The notes beneath the pieces are model-generated. The model was given only the letters and a program-made list of their open reading frames with translations. It did no database searches and was not told the DNA's origin. A program made the translations under genes and the position numbers. From contig JAGAZG010000201.1 of assembly GCA_017940105.1 (NCBI GenBank), positions 1 to 14,709 on the forward strand: 14,709 nt of DNA, read 5' to 3'. Positions 1-7,284 of the stretch are shown piece by piece. Source of the DNA: Mailhella sp. (lineage in GTDB: Bacteria; Desulfobacterota; Desulfovibrionia; Desulfovibrionales; Desulfovibrionaceae). Within the stretch, counting starts at the first letter, position 1; each line of letters starts with the position of its first letter.

Positions 1-140
1 CCGAGGCGTTGCCACAAAATATCTGCAAAACTATCTTGGCTGGTTCAGGAGATTCAAACGAGAAAATCTTTCTATTCCTGACTTCGCTTGGATTCAATCC
101 TCTGTAACTTTTCAATGCAATTCTTTTTGAGACTAGAGCC
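1..140. mobile_element. Right end of an insertion sequence (probably IS1595 family), interrupting otnK
   Basis: This stretch holds the last 42 codons of a transposase and then about 10 bases to the presumed element tip. Read outward-in on the minus strand, the tip is GGCTCTAGTCTCAAAAAG (from 140 down), which resembles a terminal inverted repeat. The boundary at 140/141 is placed where the neighbouring kinase frame stops matching its family (FDST is kept, then the sequence diverges). IS1595 elements are known to duplicate 8 bp of target; the duplicate here would be 141-148. The left end lies outside the window, so neither repeat nor duplication can be verified. The family assignment rests on the transposase tail only. 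Confidence 0.7.
2..130 (+). CDS. Transposase, C-terminal part (probably IS1595 family), partial at window edge
   Basis: The frame is open from the window edge to TGA at 128-130. It encodes RGVATKYLQNYLGWFRRFKR followed by ENLSIPDFAWIQSS and a short tail. The KYLQNYLxWFR block is what I recall from the C-terminal end of IS1595-type transposases, enzymes that cut and rejoin element ends through a DDE/DDN-type active site. The catalytic core is outside the window, so activity cannot be judged. The stop lies about 10 bases inside the presumed element tip, as is common for insertion sequences. An upstream extension is needed to confirm the family. Confidence 0.65.
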   Translation, partial: RGVATKYLQNYLGWFRRFKRENLSIPDFAWIQSSVTFQCNSF

Positions 141-408
141 ACGTACTGTCGAACGTCGAGCAGTATTTAAAAAAGAAATGCTGGCAGCCGAGGTGCCGCA
201 GATATGCCAAGGCATCAAGAGAAAGCCTGACGGCTTCTTCTGCCGGACAGGAACGGCTTTTGAGCGAAATGACGACGGCCTCCACTTCGTCTGGAAGATC
301 AAAGTCTGCAGGTCCGTTGAGCTGCACGGTAGGCAGCCCGTTGTTGACAAGAAACCCCGCAATATCCGTTGCACCAGTAAAGTCATCAGCGATCACGCCA
401 AGAAACAT
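133..408 (-). pseudogene. otnK: Four-carbon sugar-acid kinase OtnK-like, truncated by an insertion sequence
   Basis: OtnK-family (DUF1537) kinases phosphorylate 3-oxo-tetronate and similar four-carbon acids before decarboxylation by OtnC. The family start is clear: MFLGVIADDFTGATDIAGFL, then the SLKSRSCP and KYCSTFDST motifs of the N-terminal substrate-binding domain. The usual protein is about 420 residues. Here the native frame ends after FDST (residue 89) and reads only W-L-stop from insertion-sequence DNA. The whole C-terminal nucleotide-binding domain is absent at this end. The start ATG at 406-408 has a strong ribosome site (AGAGGTGG) two bases upstream; longer frames lack family similarity. 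It lies divergently beside otnC, fitting a split tetronate locus. The missing 3' part may lie beyond the element, outside the window. Confidence 0.85.
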
Positions 409-522
409 AACCACCTCTTTCGTTCTGCCCCGAACGCCGCGACCATATAATTCAGAGCACCCATAAATGTCGAAAAATCCGGCGCTCACACGGGACAGCT
501 CTCTTTCAAAACACAACTAATT

Positions 523-624
523 TATTACGTTATATTTTTTTTAGGTTATACCCCCCTCCTGCAAATAGCAAGTCCTCAGATAAAACATAATGGAATTTTG
601 TTAAGGATCTTCCAGAACGTAATA
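523..624. repeat. 9-bp inverted repeat TATTACGTT/AACGTAATA between otnK and otnC
   Basis: TATTACGTT at 523-531 is exactly complementary in reverse to AACGTAATA at 616-624, with 84 bases between them. The arms sit in the divergent control region, one near each gene. The spacing would suit paired binding of one regulator with DNA looping. The region is AT-rich, so a chance match is possible. Confidence 0.35.
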
Positions 625-682
625 TCAATATTTGTCATCGACCCACATTCTGAACAGCATGTCAACGCATTGCCTTAGTCGT

Positions 683-720
683 TAAAACAGCATACGTTTT
701 TGCAGGCAGTTCCTGTTTTA
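683..720. repeat. 8-bp inverted repeat TAAAACAG/CTGTTTTA just upstream of otnC
   Basis: TAAAACAG (683-690) and CTGTTTTA (713-720) form a perfect 8-bp inverted repeat with a 22-base spacer. It ends 20 bases before the otnC ribosome site. It could be an operator or a leader hairpin. No T tract follows, so it is not a standard terminator. Confidence 0.35.
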
Positions 721-748
721 TTTCTGCATCCTGCCTCATGGAGCGCTT

Positions 749-1378
749 ATGTACGAAACATCTCTTCGCATGGCCATGGTCGAATTCGGTGATTCTCTGT
801 TCAGCAGGGGCTATACATCCGGCAGCAGCGGCAACATGTCGGTCAGACTTGATGACAACCGCATCCTGGCAACTCCAACAAATTCTTCCCTGGGCAGACT
901 TGTTCAGGAACGCATATCCCTTGTTTCCATTGACGGAGAGCTTCTCTCCGGGGACAAGCCGTCAAAAGAATGTGCATTCCACCTGGAAATCTACAGGGCC
1001 AGGCCAAAATGCAATGCCATTGTGCATCTTCACAGCACCTATGTCACCGCCCTTTCCTGCCTTAAAGGACTGAATGAATCTGACGTTCTCAGACCCTTCA
1101 CTCCCTACTATGTGATGAAAGTTTCTCCCTTGCCCCTCATCCGCTATTTTAAACCTGGGAGCAAGCAGTTGTTCTCTGCCATCGCCAGCCAGGCACAGCA
1201 TTGCTCAAACATGCTGCTGGCCAATCACGGCGCAATCACGACCGGAGAAAGCCTTGAGCAGGCTGTCAATGCAGCTGAAGAGCTCGAAGAAACGGCAAAG
1301 CTCTTCTTTTTGCTGTCCGGCAGGGACATACGCTACTTGACGGAGACCGAAATACAGGAGCTCAGACCACGCGCCTGA
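749..1378 (+). CDS. otnC: 3-oxo-tetronate 4-phosphate decarboxylase (class II aldolase family)
   Basis: OtnC decarboxylates 3-oxo-tetronate 4-phosphate to dihydroxyacetone phosphate, the step after the OtnK kinase. The 209 residues match the usual family length. Class II aldolase features are visible in order: SGNMS (27-31) and TPTNSSLG (42-49) for substrate phosphate binding, a catalytic Glu at 74, and Zn ligands His93 and His95 in HLHS plus His160 in LLANHG. The Glu and three His are intact, so the enzyme looks functional. The start at 749 has GGAG five bases upstream. It is divergent from the truncated otnK and converges with tonB about 19 bases downstream; no terminator is evident between them. 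A related class II aldolase (for example a fuculose-phosphate-type enzyme) is the alternative, but the otnK neighbour favours OtnC. Confidence 0.85.
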   Translation: MYETSLRMAMVEFGDSLFSRGYTSGSSGNMSVRLDDNRILATPTNSSLGRLVQERISLVSIDGELLSGDKPSKECAFHLEIYRARPKCNAIVHLHSTYVTALSCLKGLNESDVLRPFTPYYVMKVSPLPLIRYFKPGSKQLFSAIASQAQHCSNMLLANHGAITTGESLEQAVNAAEELEETAKLFFLLSGRDIRYLTETEIQELRPRA

Positions 1379-1397
1379 CGAACTACAGAGCGGTGTG

Positions 1398-1907
1398 CTA
1401 CAGCGAATACTGGTATTTTACCTGAAGGGAAACATGAATGGGATCCGGGCCTATAATGGCAGGCCGTTTAACCACGCCGCTGGCGGAATGCACGGCATGA
1501 AGAGCCGATGCATCAAGCCTGGGATCGCCTGAAGTGCGTATGACAGAGGCATCACTGAATGTCCCGTCAGAGTTGATAGTAAATGAGCATATGGCAAAAC
1601 CTATAAGGCTCGTGTCGCCAGAGAATCTGCGTGCATGTATCGCATCGTCCACATCGTCAAGATAGCGCAGATATGCCCGGCGCTTCTGGTCAAGCTTTTC
1701 CGCCTCTTCCCTGTCGTGCGGCGAGGCCTGCTGCAACCCTGTACCGGTCTGCACGGCCTCCTGCACCAGAACTGACTGCCCATCCATCTCAAGTATGGCC
1801 CTGAACGGCTTATGCTCTTCAGGATCGGGCCCATGTGAGATCACGATCCCGAAGTGCAGGAAAAGCGACAAGGCTATACCTGTCCAGAGCCGTTCGCTGT
1901 CTGTCAT
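1398..1907 (-). CDS. tonB: TonB-family energy transducer, short form
   Basis: TonB carries proton-motive energy from the ExbB/ExbD complex in the inner membrane to outer-membrane receptors. Residues 8-24 form a single N-terminal membrane anchor containing S14-x3-H18, equivalent to the SxxxH motif (Ser16/His20) of Escherichia coli TonB that couples to ExbB/ExbD. The C-terminal domain (about 100-169) has the family pattern FTINSDGTFSDASVIRTSG followed by LDASALHAV. The linker (about 60-95) is charged and lacks the long Pro-rich spacer of classical TonB; total length is 169 against roughly 240 in E. coli. The start overlaps the exbD stop by four bases (ATGA), indicating translational coupling. 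It is the last gene of the long minus-strand operon. No TonB-dependent receptor gene is in the window. Confidence 0.85.
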   Translation of the reverse strand: MTDSERLWTGIALSLFLHFGIVISHGPDPEEHKPFRAILEMDGQSVLVQEAVQTGTGLQQASPHDREEAEKLDQKRRAYLRYLDDVDDAIHARRFSGDTSLIGFAICSFTINSDGTFSDASVIRTSGDPRLDASALHAVHSASGVVKRPAIIGPDPIHVSLQVKYQYSL

Positions 1908-2329
1908 TGCCTGTCTTTCTGGTCTTCAGGGTTGGATGTGGCGACCATGAGCTTTTCACCGCCCAGCATGCGCACTTCGTCTACCACATAAACGAGCGCT
2001 TCAACAGGAGCCTCCGGGTCTGCCTTGAGCACAAGCTGACCAGGGGACTTATGGAAACTGCGTACGATGTCCTGCAGGCGATAGCGCAGGAAACCTCGCT
2101 CAATTGGCACGCCGTCGCAAAGGAAGCTGCCGTCTTTGTTCAGCCGGACCTCAACGACACGACCCGAAAGAGCATGGCTGGATTTAGCCGCCGGCAGATC
2201 GATATCAAGCCCACGCACAGCAAAAGCCGAAGCAATGATGAAAAAAATGAGCAGTATGAAAATCACGTCCATAAAAGGTGTGAGATCTAGCTCAGTATCA
2301 TGTTTTTTTCTTCTGCTGAATGAAATCAT
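1904..2329 (-). CDS. exbD: ExbD-type biopolymer transport protein
   Basis: ExbD is the proton-conducting partner of ExbB in the TonB energising complex. The 141-residue protein has the expected layout: a short basic cytoplasmic start (SRRKKH), then LDLTPFMDVIFILLIFF with the conserved membrane Asp at 21, one transmembrane helix (about 19-38), and a periplasmic domain to the C terminus (LVLKADPEAPVEALVYVVD is typical). I chose ATG 2327-2329, since the family begins just before DLTPFMD; longer in-frame starts add about 29 unrelated residues. A GAAGG eight bases upstream serves it. It starts inside exbB, overlapping by 32 bases, and its end overlaps tonB by four. TolR is the alternative name; the TonB neighbour favours ExbD. 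Confidence 0.9.
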   Translation of the reverse strand: MISFSRRKKHDTELDLTPFMDVIFILLIFFIIASAFAVRGLDIDLPAAKSSHALSGRVVEVRLNKDGSFLCDGVPIERGFLRYRLQDIVRSFHKSPGQLVLKADPEAPVEALVYVVDEVRMLGGEKLMVATSNPEDQKDRQ

Positions 2330-2915
2330 GTCTGTTGCCTTCAGGCAAAGATAGCACAACGTTAGCCGCTTCAGCCAGCGCATCGGCAGCATCGTTCGCC
2401 CGCTTCTGGAACACATGCAGGAAAAAGAGCGCAGGAATGGCTATGCACAATCCAGCCGCGGTGGTGATGAGCGCCTGCCAGATGCCGCCTGCGAGCTGGT
2501 TCATATTAACGCCCGAACTTGCACTGGCAATTTCTGAAAAGGTGGATATCATACCGAAGACCGTACCAAGCAGCCCCATGAGCGGTGCAAGCTTTGCCAG
2601 CATCGAGAGTAAAGAAAGCCTCGCCTCCATTTTTTTCAGCACAGACTCTCCTTCCACTTGCAATGAAGCTTCCCGGTTAGGCCCCTGCCTTACAAGAAAA
2701 TGTGCATATTTGCAGAACATAGGATTTTTTTCAAGTTCTTTGCAAAGAGGGACGGCATCTCCATCAGCGGCTTTTTCAAGCAGTTCGGTGAATCCTCTGT
2801 CAGGAAAAGAAAATGAAAAGAAAAAGAGAAAGCGCTCTATGACTATTGCTGTAACCATGATGGAAACAAAGGCAAGCGGCCACATCATCCAGCCACCCAT
2901 CAAAAAAATGTTCAT
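2298..2915 (-). CDS. exbB: ExbB-type proton channel protein (MotA/TolQ/ExbB family)
   Basis: ExbB forms the inner-membrane pentamer that, with ExbD, uses the proton gradient to drive TonB. The 205-residue protein has three membrane segments at about 10-33, 107-128 and 144-168. The family core APLMGLLGTVFGMISTF lies in the second segment and LITTAAGLCIAIPAL in the third; the Thr residues lining the channel (118 and 151/152) are present. A cytoplasmic region of about 70 residues lies between segments 1 and 2. The start overlaps the upstream GTPase gene by four bases, with AGGTGAG ahead of it. The 3' end reads through an A-rich run and overlaps exbD by 32 bases. TolQ is the alternative, but no tolA, tolB or pal is nearby. 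Confidence 0.9.
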   Translation of the reverse strand: MNIFLMGGWMMWPLAFVSIMVTAIVIERFLFFFSFSFPDRGFTELLEKAADGDAVPLCKELEKNPMFCKYAHFLVRQGPNREASLQVEGESVLKKMEARLSLLSMLAKLAPLMGLLGTVFGMISTFSEIASASSGVNMNQLAGGIWQALITTAAGLCIAIPALFFLHVFQKRANDAADALAEAANVVLSLPEGNRHDFIQQKKKT

Positions 2916-4636
2916 GCGCTCACCTCACCTGATTGCAGCGCTATTCCTATAAGAGTGAGAGGGGTCTGCGCTTCATCCGTAGGCGTCAATTCAAGCCTTC
3001 CGGCGGCAAACTGCACCACGCAGTTGCCTTCGCCTTGAATGGGAATGATGCCTTTGGCCCTGAATAGTCCGTCTCCTTCGCTTTGAAGCAAAACTTCGAG
3101 GGCTGAAGCGGAAACGGGGCTTTCAAATACGATTTCTTTTGTTTTGAACTCTTCATCTTCATGCGTGCTCTCGTCAAGGCGGCCATGACTGAGCGCGAGA
3201 ACAAGAGCCCGCGAAGGGAGCTTTTTACGGCTGTGCTCATCAATCCACTGATCTAGCATGGCAAAGGGAATGCTGCCTTCCGTCGCCGTAAGAAGGAGGG
3301 CCCTGTCGTTGACACGGTAAATTCGGCTGCGAACTCCTTTTAATTCTTCAAGGTTGACGAGATCCGCCTTATTGAGAATGACAACATCGGCCTTATGGAT
3401 TTGCGCAAGGCGTACGCCCGTTATTTCATGCTGTGTTAAATCCAAGGCGTCCGCCACGGTGATAACCAGTCCGGGAATCACCAGATCCCTCAGCTTGCGA
3501 AGGGCGTCCATGACATTGCCGGGATTGGCCACGCCAGTCGTTTCTAAAATAAACTGCTCAGCAGGCATGGCGGAAATGATGCGTTCAAGTCCTGGGCGCA
3601 GGCTGTCGGCCAGTGAGCAGCACACGCAGCCGTCATCCAGCGCTTCGACAAGGGTATCGCCTTTCAAAAGCGTGGCATCCAGCTCAACTTTACCGAATTC
3701 ATTTTGTATCACTCCGGTAAAGCGTTCGCGCCCGTGCAGAAAGTCAAGCCACCGTCGCAAAAAAGTAGTCTTGCCAGCCCCAAGAAAACCAGTGAGAATA
3801 TGCAGTATTGGCCTGTCATGCATTTCCATTTTTTCAGGATTATGACGCGCAGGCAGCTTCTGCAAGCGTACATGGTTTTTCGGGACTACGGCAGGACAAT
3901 CGCCGAAAGACGCGGTGAGAGAGCGTACAACGCTGCGTCTTTCTGCATCTTCTCGCAGCATTCCATCGGCGCCATAGCAAAGTACTGGCGCAGGGGAAGC
4001 TCCGGCAAATATATCCGCTGCCATGTCCAGCCTCTGTTCTGCAGTGGCAGCCAGTACGGCAAAAAACCGCAGAAATAAGCGAAATGCGGGCACATTGCAT
4101 TCAAGCCCACCAGGAACAACCAACCACTCTCCATTATCAGCCCTGACTCCCTGTGAAGCAACAACCATATGCCTTGCAGGAGCTTCCAGCGTCAACGCAA
4201 ATGCTGATCCGTCAAGCATGGCATCCATGCGCAGCTGACCAAGCCTGAACGGAGAAAAAAAATCTTCATCCCCAGTAAATGATCTGACGGCCTCTTCATA
4301 TTCCGGCGAAAGGGCGACCTTCATGGCCGAAAGGGGAAACAAATCCAGCAGGAGGTCGTCTTCTTTCGGAAAAATGAACATGCTGAAATATCCGCGCAGG
4401 CATGAAACGGCATCGTCTTTTTCTTCTCCTTCAAATCGCAGTCCGAACACTTGTGGAGCATCTGCCACGCGGCATGTCCAGGCAGGATGCTCAGACGCAG
4501 AGGCGAGCACGCCGCGCCAGCCGAGCGACCTTGCGTTGGTGCGCTCAAAATGCGCGGCCATGATAAGAGAAGTCAAGATGCTCGCGCAATCAGAATCGCT
4601 GCTGCCGAGAGCGCGAGGAAGGATCTTTTCCAGCAT
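2912..4636 (-). CDS. COG0523/CobW-family GTPase with a long N-terminal extension
   Basis: COG0523 GTPases deliver metals (zinc, cobalt, iron) to client proteins or pathways. The domain occupies about 277-574: Walker A GFLGAGKTT at 283-291, the metal-binding CVCC at 337-340, ETTG at 365-368, NKAD at 422-425, and a CobW C-terminal-like region from about 500. Family members normally begin within some 15 residues of the Walker A motif, but here about 275 residues precede it. I do not recognise that part; it is soluble-looking, with scattered Cys and His but no obvious motif. The ribosome site before ATG 4636 is weak. It ends overlapping exbB by four bases and begins 58 bases after the MBL gene. 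The context suggests metal supply for the Tat-exported MBL enzyme or for TonB-driven uptake. Which metal is unknown. Confidence 0.85.
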   Translation of the reverse strand: MLEKILPRALGSSDSDCASILTSLIMAAHFERTNARSLGWRGVLASASEHPAWTCRVADAPQVFGLRFEGEEKDDAVSCLRGYFSMFIFPKEDDLLLDLFPLSAMKVALSPEYEEAVRSFTGDEDFFSPFRLGQLRMDAMLDGSAFALTLEAPARHMVVASQGVRADNGEWLVVPGGLECNVPAFRLFLRFFAVLAATAEQRLDMAADIFAGASPAPVLCYGADGMLREDAERRSVVRSLTASFGDCPAVVPKNHVRLQKLPARHNPEKMEMHDRPILHILTGFLGAGKTTFLRRWLDFLHGRERFTGVIQNEFGKVELDATLLKGDTLVEALDDGCVCCSLADSLRPGLERIISAMPAEQFILETTGVANPGNVMDALRKLRDLVIPGLVITVADALDLTQHEITGVRLAQIHKADVVILNKADLVNLEELKGVRSRIYRVNDRALLLTATEGSIPFAMLDQWIDEHSRKKLPSRALVLALSHGRLDESTHEDEEFKTKEIVFESPVSASALEVLLQSEGDGLFRAKGIIPIQGEGNCVVQFAAGRLELTPTDEAQTPLTLIGIALQSGEVSA

Positions 4637-4694
4637 GGAGCAGGTCCGTGGCGGAGCGCGCTGAGGAGAAACGCGCCCCGCCGATTACAGGGTG

Positions 4695-5846
4695 TTAGCC
4701 AGGGAATGTTATGATATCGCCGTTGCCGAGGTAGTTTGTCGTCTTTGAACGGAAGCGTGCCGTGCCTTTGACCACGGGATATCCGGCGTCAACAAACTTC
4801 TGGGCGGTAATCAGTCCGGTGCAGTGGTTGCAGCCTACGCGCTGCAGCTTCCACTTTTCCAACCCGATGACCAGGTCGTCATACTTGGGATCCCAGTCTT
4901 CAAACGGTGAAATGTGCAGCCCGCCATACAGTCCGTAAAACTGGTCTTTTTCGTACTTGAGCTCTTTGTATGCGGTATCGGCAAACAGAATGATGCCCTG
5001 ATGGCAACATCCGGTAATGCTTACAAGCCCCACGTCTTTCACGTTGCAGTACAGGGACATTTCGCCAAAGACCTTGAAAATAATCGGGCACTCAAACTGA
5101 TACAAGGCAACGCCCGGCTGCAGCTGATAAAGACCCTTCTTTACTTCCGTCCAATCTCCTACGTGGCCAGAATCCTTGATGTACTGCTTGCCGGCCGGAT
5201 AAAAGGTATTCGGCGTATAGACATGGACATTTGGACCGTACTTTGCAACAACTGGAAAAGCCCAGTAGTGGTCCATATGCTCGTGGGTCTGAATAAAGCC
5301 AGCGATCTCGCCGTTGGCAAGCATGTTGTCGATGCCTTCGCGCTTGAAGCTCTCTTCCATCCAGTCATAGCTCCAGCCGGTATCGAACAGGTACTTGGTC
5401 TTCTTGCCTTCCATGTCTTCGATTTCCACCAGGCAGGAGAAACCGCCGGCATTGTCTGCATCTACGGACTGCTCTTTCGCAATGGCCCACGCGCCGTGAA
5501 GGTCGCCCTTCTGGATGTAGGGCTTCAGGTTCTTCATGGCATCTTCATAGTTGCCCTTGCCGATACCCTTGCCATTACCGAACGGAGCCCAGTTGTAAGT
5601 ATACTGGTCTACAAGGAGGCCGCCGGCACCGGTAACGTTCTTCATGAAAACCTTGTTATCGAACCAGCTTGTTTCTGAAATGTTGGTGACTTTCACAGAC
5701 TTGCACACACCAAAGTCCGTCATCTTTCGATCGACCTTGGGAAGGAAAGCCCTGCGGGCAGGCGTATAAGAATACAGGCCCATTGCGCCGAGAGCGCCGG
5801 CGCCGACGCCAAGGGAAGCGCCCTTGATAAATTCACGTCTGTTCAT
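4695..5846 (-). CDS. Tat-exported metallo-beta-lactamase-fold hydrolase (COG1237-like)
   Basis: The protein should be a periplasmic metallohydrolase exported folded by the Tat system. The N terminus is a good Tat signal: RREFIKG at 3-9, a Gly/Ala-rich hydrophobic stretch to about 24, then a Pro-containing boundary. MBL-fold metal ligands follow: HEHMDH at 188-193 (His188, His190, Asp192, His193), TGCCHQG with His282, GGLH at 308-311 and NHCTG at 340-344. The GC-x-H-x-G, GG-x-H and HCTG set resembles the COG1237 group, which includes archaeal dihydropterin-ribofuranosylaminobenzene phosphate synthases; the substrate here is unknown. It is 383 residues. ATG 5844-5846 has AGGAG seven bases upstream, overlapping the stop region of the membrane protein gene. 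It lies 10 bases after that gene, so the two are probably co-translated partners. Confidence 0.85.
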   Translation of the reverse strand: MNRREFIKGASLGVGAGALGAMGLYSYTPARRAFLPKVDRKMTDFGVCKSVKVTNISETSWFDNKVFMKNVTGAGGLLVDQYTYNWAPFGNGKGIGKGNYEDAMKNLKPYIQKGDLHGAWAIAKEQSVDADNAGGFSCLVEIEDMEGKKTKYLFDTGWSYDWMEESFKREGIDNMLANGEIAGFIQTHEHMDHYWAFPVVAKYGPNVHVYTPNTFYPAGKQYIKDSGHVGDWTEVKKGLYQLQPGVALYQFECPIIFKVFGEMSLYCNVKDVGLVSITGCCHQGIILFADTAYKELKYEKDQFYGLYGGLHISPFEDWDPKYDDLVIGLEKWKLQRVGCNHCTGLITAQKFVDAGYPVVKGTARFRSKTTNYLGNGDIITFPG

Positions 5847-5856
5847 ACATTAACTC

Positions 5857-7257
5857 CTACTTCACCAAGGTGAAAGTTGCGCTGCATATGGGCAGCAGCC
5901 ATACGATGAAGAAGTAAATAGCCACGCCGGCGAGAATGCCGAAGAAGAGACCGGACTTCATGCCGGGATTCCAGGCATGATCGACTTCGATATGGCGCTT
6001 TTCTTCCGCAAAGTCTTCAGCAGTCTTGAATTCACGCCGCCATCCCGGCCATCCGTCCATGAACCACCAGTTGATCAGCCAGATATCGATCAGCCAGATG
6101 GTAGGGATCATGGGGAACTGCTGGGGATGAGAGAAGCCCTTCTGCGTGCCCAGGAAGTTATGGGCATACATGTAGTACAGGCAGTACAGGGCAACACCGC
6201 CGACGATGACGAGCGCGGTACGGATAAGTATGTTTACAGGCGTGCTGAACTTTGTCGGCCAGTTTTCACAGTAGAACTGCACGAACAAAGCTGGTACCAA
6301 GAAGAAAATGGCAGTTTCGCCGACATGCAGCCAGCGCCAGTCAGGAGCGGCGTCACGGCGATGCCCGCGGATTGCGTCGCCCCAGACGAGTTCCTGCATG
6401 TACCAGAAGAACAGGCAGAGGCACCAGGCAATGATGATGATACCGACAAACAGCGCAATGCGGCGGGGCCAATCTTTCTTGATCATCGTAAAGGGATAGC
6501 GTTCCCATATACCTTCGACAAACCAAACCACGACCGTGCAGCACATGATCCACGCCACATGGAAGTTGGCGGAAACGGTTTCAGCAAACTGCTCCCAGTA
6601 AGGGGGACAAATGGCGCAGAAATACTGCCATGGATAGTACAGGATGCCCATGTGGTTGTGCATGGTCATGAAATAAATGACCAGGCTGAGGCAGAACGTA
6701 CCGAGCCAGATGCTGAAGCCGCGCACGGGCTGCTTGTCCGTGGCCCAGGGATGTCCTTCGAGTGCAACAACCCATGCCGGGCTGATCCATGAAGCGATAA
6801 CGGCAAACATCATGCAGGCCTGGGCGGCGTATTCTGTAGAATAGAATTCCGTGAGTCCGAGCTTCATAAGCTGCCTCGGCTGAAAATACGCAAAGGCAAA
6901 GTTGCCGAGCACGTTTTCAAAAAAGCCGTGGATGAAAAAAATCATGGTGCCGACAGATATGAGGGCCAGCACGAGGCCTTTCTGAAGAGGATGGGCATTG
7001 CGGATCCAATTTCGCTTGAAGGGCCAGAAATCAAAAGTGTATGCCATCCATATAAGGATGATGAGCCACCAACGGCAATAGTTATAGCCCACATAGGGGG
7101 TATAGAAACGCATCACGCCGCGCGGATCCTGGAAGACCCACCACGTTGCTGCAAAAATGGCCAGCGTGAAAACCAGGTTCACGATGGCAGGGATGGGGCC
7201 TTTCCATCTTTTGACGAGCTTTCGCTCTTCCAAATACGGAATTTGTTCCTGAGTCAT
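5857..7257 (-). CDS. Unknown multi-pass membrane protein, about 11 transmembrane helices
   Basis: I do not recognise this family. The 466 residues contain about 11 hydrophobic segments, near 22-43, 61-80, 94-114, 144-166, 180-200, 232-251, 266-290, 312-330, 343-365, 383-402 and 434-457. The protein is very rich in Trp, Phe and Tyr. Polar residues near membrane edges include His110, the HNH at 200-202 and a CAIC pair (214-217) that could hold a metal or a disulfide. No heme-binding CxxCH, ATP-binding or known permease signature was seen. The start has AGGAGG seven bases upstream. The MBL gene begins only 10 bases downstream, implying a joint function such as transporting the substrate or product of that enzyme. 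A permease or a membrane redox protein are both open. Confidence 0.8.
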   Translation of the reverse strand: MTQEQIPYLEERKLVKRWKGPIPAIVNLVFTLAIFAATWWVFQDPRGVMRFYTPYVGYNYCRWWLIILIWMAYTFDFWPFKRNWIRNAHPLQKGLVLALISVGTMIFFIHGFFENVLGNFAFAYFQPRQLMKLGLTEFYSTEYAAQACMMFAVIASWISPAWVVALEGHPWATDKQPVRGFSIWLGTFCLSLVIYFMTMHNHMGILYYPWQYFCAICPPYWEQFAETVSANFHVAWIMCCTVVVWFVEGIWERYPFTMIKKDWPRRIALFVGIIIIAWCLCLFFWYMQELVWGDAIRGHRRDAAPDWRWLHVGETAIFFLVPALFVQFYCENWPTKFSTPVNILIRTALVIVGGVALYCLYYMYAHNFLGTQKGFSHPQQFPMIPTIWLIDIWLINWWFMDGWPGWRREFKTAEDFAEEKRHIEVDHAWNPGMKSGLFFGILAGVAIYFFIVWLLPICSATFTLVK

Positions 7258-7284
7258 AAAAATCCTCCTGGGTTCTGAACACGA

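Larger units (their letters stand above)
409..748. promoter_or_regulatory. Divergent otnK/otnC control region
   Basis: This 340-base gap separates the kinase start (minus) from otnC (plus) and has no convincing gene. It is AT-rich around 515-560 and 580-660. It contains two inverted repeats listed separately (523/616 and 683/713). A GGAG at 740-743, five bases before the ATG, serves otnC. On the minus strand a TATAAC lies at about 546-551, but no clean -35 partner stands at standard spacing. Promoter positions are therefore not assigned. Operators for a local repressor are an inference; no regulator gene is present in this part of the window. Confidence 0.5.

Noticed and set aside
88..450. 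Plus-strand open frame of 120 codons over the left end
   Set aside because: It runs antisense to the clear OtnK start and crosses the insertion-sequence boundary; no family pattern is seen.
2320..2952. Plus-strand open frame of 210 codons
   Set aside because: It is the reverse-strand shadow of exbB, whose membrane motifs are unmistakable.
4656..4676. Weak hairpin GCGCG/CGCGC between the MBL and GTPase genes
   Set aside because: The stem is only five pairs with an 11-base loop and no T tract, so it is not a credible terminator; the genes are taken as one operon.
4914..5678. Plus-strand open frame of 254 codons
   Set aside because: It lies opposite the MBL gene, has no ribosome site of note and no recognisable domain.
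5977..6792. Plus-strand open frame of 271 codons
   Set aside because: It is antisense to the membrane protein gene; its composition mirrors the Trp/Phe-rich codons of that gene.
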